Positions 61,087 through 64,000 of a DNA stretch of 64,000 nucleotides are shown here, piece after piece. Positions within the stretch are counted from its first letter, which is position 1; every line of letters begins with the position of its first letter. Source of the stretch: JALOOB01 sp964387985 (GTDB lineage: Bacteria; Chloroflexota; Anaerolineae; CG2-30-64-16); NCBI GenBank assembly GCA_964387985.1, contig CAYLZG010000003.1, positions 19,753 to 83,752 of the forward strand, given 5' to 3'. Made by a program: the position numbers and the translations under genes. The notes under the pieces were generated by a model. It saw nothing but the letters and a program-made list of their open reading frames with translations, had not been told where the DNA came from and ran no database searches.

Positions 61087-61115
61087 ATAATACGATGAAT
61101 TGGACTAAATGTCAA
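61087..61115 (-). promoter_or_regulatory. Strong promoter of the DeoR-E1-E2 operon
   Basis: Minus strand TTGACA (61115-61110, perfect), 17 bases, TATTAT (61092-61087, 5 of 6). Leader of about 33 bases. Confidence 0.75.
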
Positions 61116-61140
61116 GTGGGCAGTGGAAACTGTTTTGCTC

Positions 61141-61177
61141 CCGGCTGCAGACAAGTGCAGCCACTGGCTGCAGCCGG
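61141..61177. promoter_or_regulatory. Inverted repeat upstream of the DeoR promoter
   Basis: CCGGCTGCAG (61141-61150) and CTGCAGCCGG (61168-61177) form perfect 10-base arms 26 bases upstream of the -35 box. Candidate activator or repressor site, possibly for the DeoR protein itself. Confidence 0.4.
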
Positions 61178-61223
61178 CGGGGGGATATGTGATGGGTTGC
61201 GGTGCTGGTGATGGCGCTTATCC

Positions 61224-61253
61224 GCAACAGGCTTGAGCGTTTGCGCCTGTTGC
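61224..61253. terminator. Hairpin after the mutarotase-like gene
   Basis: GCAACAGGC (61224-61232) and GCCTGTTGC (61245-61253). No T-run, so it is a weak candidate terminator or mRNA end structure. Confidence 0.35.
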
Positions 61254-61260
61254 CAGCGTC

Positions 61261-62154
61261 TTAGACCAGGCCGAGATGCCCGATCAATTCACGGATCCCG
61301 GACAGCGTATGTGAGACACCTTCGGCCTTGCGCAATTCCCATTCCTCCACGTGCGTGACGGACTGGCCGGAAGCCAACGAGGCAAATGGTCCGAGAGTCT
61401 CGACCTCAACGAACCTGTCATTGCAGTAGCTCTCGCAGTTGCAGCCGAAATCCACGTGCTCGGCTTCCGGGTTCGGCATCCACCGCTTGACGAAGAACAC
61501 GCCACCCGAGAGGTAGCCCGTCCATCCTGTGCGGTTGAGGTAACCGATCTTCACCGGGTGCGCATCGGGATCGGCATGGAGAAGGCACAGGTCGTCGTTC
61601 AGGCTGAGGCGCGGGTCGGCCAGGCGAGTGTAGGGCCAGAGCACCAGATTGCGATTGGGGAGGAGTCCCGGCTGATCGAGCTTGCCTTGTGTCTGTGGGA
61701 AGACGGCCACGCCGCCCAGCCGGAGCTGGGTCAAGGCCCAGGGAGCGAGCTTTACAGTCCACAATCCGCAGTTCTCCAGCCGGTGTGTGACAGTGACCGC
61801 GGCGCGGTGGGGATCGAGTTGCAGTATTATGCTCTTCTTGATCCCGGTTGGCCCTTCGACGGGTCCGGACAATTGCACGCCATCGGGGATCAGTTCGGCG
61901 CTGCAGCTATCGTCGTCAGGGACGTAGGAGCGCGGCATGTCCTCGGGAGAGTGCCATAGCCGGTGGCCCCCATACAGGTTGAACCTCCCGTAAGGGGTTG
62001 ACATGCCGAGATCGGGGACCTCGGCCATCAGATTGGCGTTCGTGCCGGCAAGCGAAAGATGAACGATGCGTGGGCCGGCTTCTTCGAGATACTCCAGATA
62101 GAGCCACTCGTTGCTGAGACTGCGTGTGCGCAGTCCGTGAAAGGATGGTGCCAC
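61261..62154 (-). CDS. Aldose-epimerase-like beta-sandwich protein (DUF4380-like)
   Basis: A 297-residue beta-rich protein of the galactose-mutarotase-like superfold. Marks are GPRIVHLSLAG near residue 27, YGRFNLYGGHRLWHSPED (about 56-73), with the conserved His/Trp, and LRLGGVAVFPQTQ. A Cys-rich stretch (DFGCNCESYCNDR, about 237-249) is unusual. The family probably binds or epimerises sugars, but no catalytic pair is certain here. It stands alone between tyrS and the DeoR operon. Confidence 0.6.
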   Translation of the reverse strand: MAPSFHGLRTRSLSNEWLYLEYLEEAGPRIVHLSLAGTNANLMAEVPDLGMSTPYGRFNLYGGHRLWHSPEDMPRSYVPDDDSCSAELIPDGVQLSGPVEGPTGIKKSIILQLDPHRAAVTVTHRLENCGLWTVKLAPWALTQLRLGGVAVFPQTQGKLDQPGLLPNRNLVLWPYTRLADPRLSLNDDLCLLHADPDAHPVKIGYLNRTGWTGYLSGGVFFVKRWMPNPEAEHVDFGCNCESYCNDRFVEVETLGPFASLASGQSVTHVEEWELRKAEGVSHTLSGIRELIGHLGLV

Positions 62155-62181
62155 TCTCGCCTCCTTTATCCTGTGAAGTTG

Positions 62182-63411
62182 TCACTCGATGAGCTTCAAG
62201 AACTTGCGGCGTCCCACCTGGAGTACGCGCTCCCCACCGGACGGAATGGTGAAGTTGAAATCGTCTATGCGTTCTCCGTTCAGCTTGACGCCGCCCTGCT
62301 GGACCAGGCGACGCGCCTCGCTTTTGGACGGAGCGAGGCCGGCGTTGGTTAACAGGTCGAGCACGCCTATGGGTTGCAGGAGCCGCAGCGTTGGCATGTC
62401 GGATGGCAGCTCGCGCTGTTGGAAAACCGTGCGGAAGTGGTCCTGCGCCGCTTCGGCAGCCTCATGGCTGTGGAAAATCTCGACGATCTCGTATGCCAGC
62501 TGCATTTTCAGGTCGCGCGGATGCAGTTCGCCACGCTCCAGCGCGGCAAACTTCTCGCGGATCTCGTCCGGCGACCAGCGTGTCACCAGGTCGGCATAGT
62601 TGCGCATGGCGCTGTCCGGGATGCTCATCGCTTTGCCGAACATCACCTCGGGCGCTTCACTGATGCCGATGTGGTTGCCGGTGCTCTTAGACATGCGCAG
62701 CACACCATCTGTTCCCACCAGAATCGGGAAGGTGAGGATGGTCTGGGGTTGCAGTCCGAACGATTCCATCAGCTTACGACCGGCAATCAGGTTGAAAAGC
62801 TGATCTGTCCCGCCGATCTGGATATCCGTCTTCATGGCCACCGCGTCATATCCTTGCATGAGCGCATACATGAACTCGTGCAGCCAAATAGGCTCGCCCT
62901 TCTCGTACCGCAGCGCGAAGTTCTCGCGAACCAGGAACTGTTGAACCGTGAAATTGGATGCCAATCCGACGATATCGGTGAAAGAGAGCTTCGACAGCCA
63001 ATCCCCGTTGTACATCACCAGGGTCTTGTCCGGATCGAGGACGCGCCATGCCTGATCCGCATACGTCTTGGCGTGTGTGCGAGCCTCCTTCTCAGTTTGG
63101 GGGCGCCGCGCGGTCGTCTTATCACTCGGGTCGCCAATCAGCGAAGTGAAAGTTCCAATCAGAAAGATCACCTCGTGGCCTAGCTCCTGGAATTGCGCCA
63201 GTTTGCGCATGGGCACGGTGTGGCCAAGATGTAGGTCGGGTTTGGTAGGATCAAAACCACAGTAGACTCGCAGGGGTTTGTTGTTGCGTACCGATTCCTC
63301 CAGCCGCTGGCGCAACTCGTTTTCCATGTTGACACGGGTGGTCTCATCGCCGAATTCGACCCCGCGCATCAGGATCGCAAGTTGTTCGGGAACTGATTTT
63401 GGAACATTCAT
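62182..63411 (-). CDS. tyrS: Tyrosyl-tRNA synthetase
   Basis: A 409-residue class I synthetase. The HIGH motif is PTKPDLHLGHTVPM (about residues 47-60), the KMSKS motif is LRMSKSTGNHIG (about 240-251), and a C-terminal S4 RNA-binding domain (SKSEARRLVQQGGVKLNGER) closes the protein. ATG 63411 (MNVPKSVPEQ) follows GGAG; the upstream open frame covers the leader and is not part of the enzyme. Expression is probably controlled by the upstream Tyr-rich leader and terminator. Confidence 0.95.
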   Translation of the reverse strand: MNVPKSVPEQLAILMRGVEFGDETTRVNMENELRQRLEESVRNNKPLRVYCGFDPTKPDLHLGHTVPMRKLAQFQELGHEVIFLIGTFTSLIGDPSDKTTARRPQTEKEARTHAKTYADQAWRVLDPDKTLVMYNGDWLSKLSFTDIVGLASNFTVQQFLVRENFALRYEKGEPIWLHEFMYALMQGYDAVAMKTDIQIGGTDQLFNLIAGRKLMESFGLQPQTILTFPILVGTDGVLRMSKSTGNHIGISEAPEVMFGKAMSIPDSAMRNYADLVTRWSPDEIREKFAALERGELHPRDLKMQLAYEIVEIFHSHEAAEAAQDHFRTVFQQRELPSDMPTLRLLQPIGVLDLLTNAGLAPSKSEARRLVQQGGVKLNGERIDDFNFTIPSGGERVLQVGRRKFLKLIE

Positions 63412-63443
63412 GCTCTTGCGCTCCAAAAGAAAGTAGTGTATAA

Positions 63444-63465
63444 TTGTCGACAAGTGTTACGTAAC
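63444..63465. promoter_or_regulatory. Two adjacent palindromes between the tyrS terminator and start codon
   Basis: TTGTCGACAA (63444-63453) and GTTACGTAAC (63456-63465) are perfect 10-base palindromes two bases apart. Possible operator pair or a second promoter region with TATACA just downstream on the minus strand. Confidence 0.4.
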
Positions 63466-63471
63466 GGTCCT

Positions 63472-63505
63472 CAACAAACAAAACAGCGTGGCGAAAGCCA
63501 CGCTG
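63472..63505 (-). terminator. Intrinsic terminator in the tyrS leader (attenuator)
   Basis: On the minus strand CAGCGTGGC (63505-63497), loop TTTC, GCCACGCTG (63492-63484), followed by TTTTGTTTGTTG. It lies upstream of tyrS and downstream of the Tyr leader ORF, so it can switch transcription into tyrS off. Confidence 0.85.
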
Positions 63506-63511
63506 CGGGAT

Positions 63512-63575
63512 GGCATCTGGGATGCCGAGCCGGCGTGTCGCCTGGTCTTCAGGCGAAAAGGGGGCTGTGGCCCCC
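63512..63575 (-). promoter_or_regulatory. Hairpin series in the tyrS leader
   Basis: Minus-strand stems: GGGGGC/GCCCCC (63575-63570 with 63565-63560, followed by TTTT), CGCCTG/CAGGCG (63555-63550 with 63544-63539), GGCATC/GATGCC (63526-63521 with 63517-63512). A five-base alternative pairing (CACGC at 63537-63533 with GCGTG at 63503-63499) would open the terminator's 5' arm. Confidence 0.6.
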
Positions 63576-63620
63576 TGCATAATAGTAGTGCAAAGTTGGG
63601 GCTGGAAAAATCCGTAACAT
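63549..63620 (-). CDS. Tyr-rich leader peptide of tyrS
   Basis: A 23-codon ORF on the minus strand, MLRIFPAPTLHYYYAG..., with three consecutive tyrosine codons (TAC TAT TAT, 63587-63579). Its ATG (63620) lies seven bases after the -10 box, that is, at the expected transcription start, so it would be read as a leaderless message. A GC-rich hairpin starts right after the Tyr codons, and an intrinsic terminator precedes tyrS. By analogy with amino acid operon leaders, ribosome stalling at the Tyr codons when charged tRNA-Tyr is scarce would prevent termination. Inference, but the layout is specific. Confidence 0.7.
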   Translation of the reverse strand: MLRIFPAPTLHYYYAGGHSPLFA

Positions 63621-63626
63621 GCGCGT

Positions 63627-63655
63627 ATAATAGCATACGCGATGGGGACTGTCAA
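63627..63655 (-). promoter_or_regulatory. Strong promoter of the tyrS leader
   Basis: Minus strand perfect TTGACA (63655-63650), 17 bases, TATTAT (63632-63627). A 7-base inverted repeat CGCGTAT/ATACGCG (63622-63628 with 63635-63641) straddles the -10 box. Confidence 0.8.
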
Positions 63656-63730
63656 AGGTCCGGAAAGATGGGAACGTCCTGTCAGCGGCAACGTCTTTAT
63701 TATTGAGATATCAGCCGAAAGGAGCGCGCA

Positions 63731-64000
63731 ATGTCTACATCCTCGATGCGCCGGTTTGGCGCCCTCATGGTCGTCATCCTCTTGCTGTCCGCTGTGCTTG
63801 TTCCAGCGGCGGGAGCTGCCCCGGTGTCTTCGAGCGCCGCGAGCAGCAGCCAGGGGGCGACGAGTTGCACGGTGTACCATCGCGTGGTGCGTGGCGACAA
63901 CCTGACCCGGATTGCCTATCGCTACGGTGTAACGGTCGCCCAGCTCCAGCGGTGGAACAACATCTGGAATCCCGACCGCATTTACGTTGGACAGACACTG
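63731..64000 (+). CDS. LysM-domain secreted protein, 3' end beyond the window
   Basis: The first 90 residues are visible. A signal peptide (MRRFGALMVVILLLSAVLVP, ending GAA at about residue 30), a Ser/Ala-rich linker, then one LysM repeat, YHRVVRGDNLTRIAYRYGVT, continuing PDRIYVGQTL at the edge. LysM binds peptidoglycan outside the cell; any catalytic domain would lie past base 64000. ATG 63731 has AAGGAG six bases upstream. It is transcribed divergently from tyrS. Confidence 0.88.
   Translation, partial: MSTSSMRRFGALMVVILLLSAVLVPAAGAAPVSSSAASSSQGATSCTVYHRVVRGDNLTRIAYRYGVTVAQLQRWNNIWNPDRIYVGQTL

Noticed and set aside
63412..63660. T-box riboswitch before tyrS
   Set aside because: Looked for the AGGGTGG-type antiterminator sequence and a Tyr specifier loop; the T-box sequence is absent. 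The Tyr-codon leader ORF explains the region better.

Overview
The window is a 64 kb piece of a bacterial chromosome of roughly 58-60% GC, densely coded on both strands. Gene content suggests a member of the Chloroflexota (Anaerolineae-like). The hints are a SufR-headed SUF operon with SufU scaffolds, LysM/YkuD wall enzymes, a UbiA-type decaprenyl-phosphate phosphoribosyltransferase homologue, a fused E1 alpha/beta 2-oxoacid dehydrogenase and several secreted or zinc-ribbon proteins of a kind common in that phylum. The phylum call is inference; no rRNA or marker set is present. Two runs of N (35120-35137 and 44813-44853) show that this is a scaffold with assembly gaps.

Layout. 1-11.1 kb (minus strand): partial glyA, an MFS transporter and a DUF72 protein lie downstream of a long iron-sulfur assembly operon, sufR-sufC-sufB-sufD-rhodanese-sufU-sufS-sufU-Rieske-sufT, whose promoter is flanked by inverted repeats. 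11.3-18.2 kb: SDR enzyme, AEC transporter, Trp-rich sensory-like protein, rhodanese lipoprotein, three uncharacterised membrane or zinc-ribbon genes and a D-cysteine desulfhydrase-like enzyme. 18.3-25.8 kb: a giant secreted 5'-nucleotidase with two tandem catalytic modules, then a class V aminotransferase-serA-DUF1015 cluster that looks like a serine pathway. 26-30.7 kb: ABC exporter, a 52-residue zinc ribbon, GlnRS and bacterioferritin. 30.7-39.2 kb (minus): a cytochrome c maturation operon (ccmH, ccmG, ccmF, zinc-ribbon proteins) ending in an unusually long glnE carrying ACT-like modules. 39.4-49 kb: LysM L,D-transpeptidase, MscS, epimerase, AspRS, a structured-RNA element truncated by an assembly gap, an MBL hydrolase, a large membrane protein and a cyclodeaminase. 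49-56.6 kb: Hsp20-lon, a PHP/AlbA_2 fusion with a long basic tail, a UbiA-family enzyme, mscL. 56.7-64 kb: a DeoR regulator with fused E1 and E2 of a 2-oxoacid dehydrogenase, a mutarotase-like protein, tyrS with its leader, and a partial LysM protein.

Most interesting signals. (1) tyrS is preceded by a strong promoter, a 23-codon leader ORF with three consecutive Tyr codons that would begin at the predicted transcription start, a series of hairpins and an intrinsic terminator. This is a textbook attenuation layout where a T-box might have been expected. (2) At 44.66-44.81 kb a multi-stem RNA with two GCAA-capped hairpins runs straight into an assembly gap; its architecture recalls IscB-associated (HEARO/omegaRNA) RNAs. 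(3) A PHP phosphoesterase-AlbA_2 (Schlafen-type) fusion with an Arg/Ser-rich tail has its own strong promoter and leader hairpin. (4) A GlnE with GlnD-like ACT modules between its two nucleotidyltransferase halves sits in a ccm operon. (5) A serA/aminotransferase/DUF1015 cluster lacks any phosphoserine phosphatase. (6) AspRS carries the H31/G83 pair reported for non-discriminating enzymes, in a genome that also has GlnRS.
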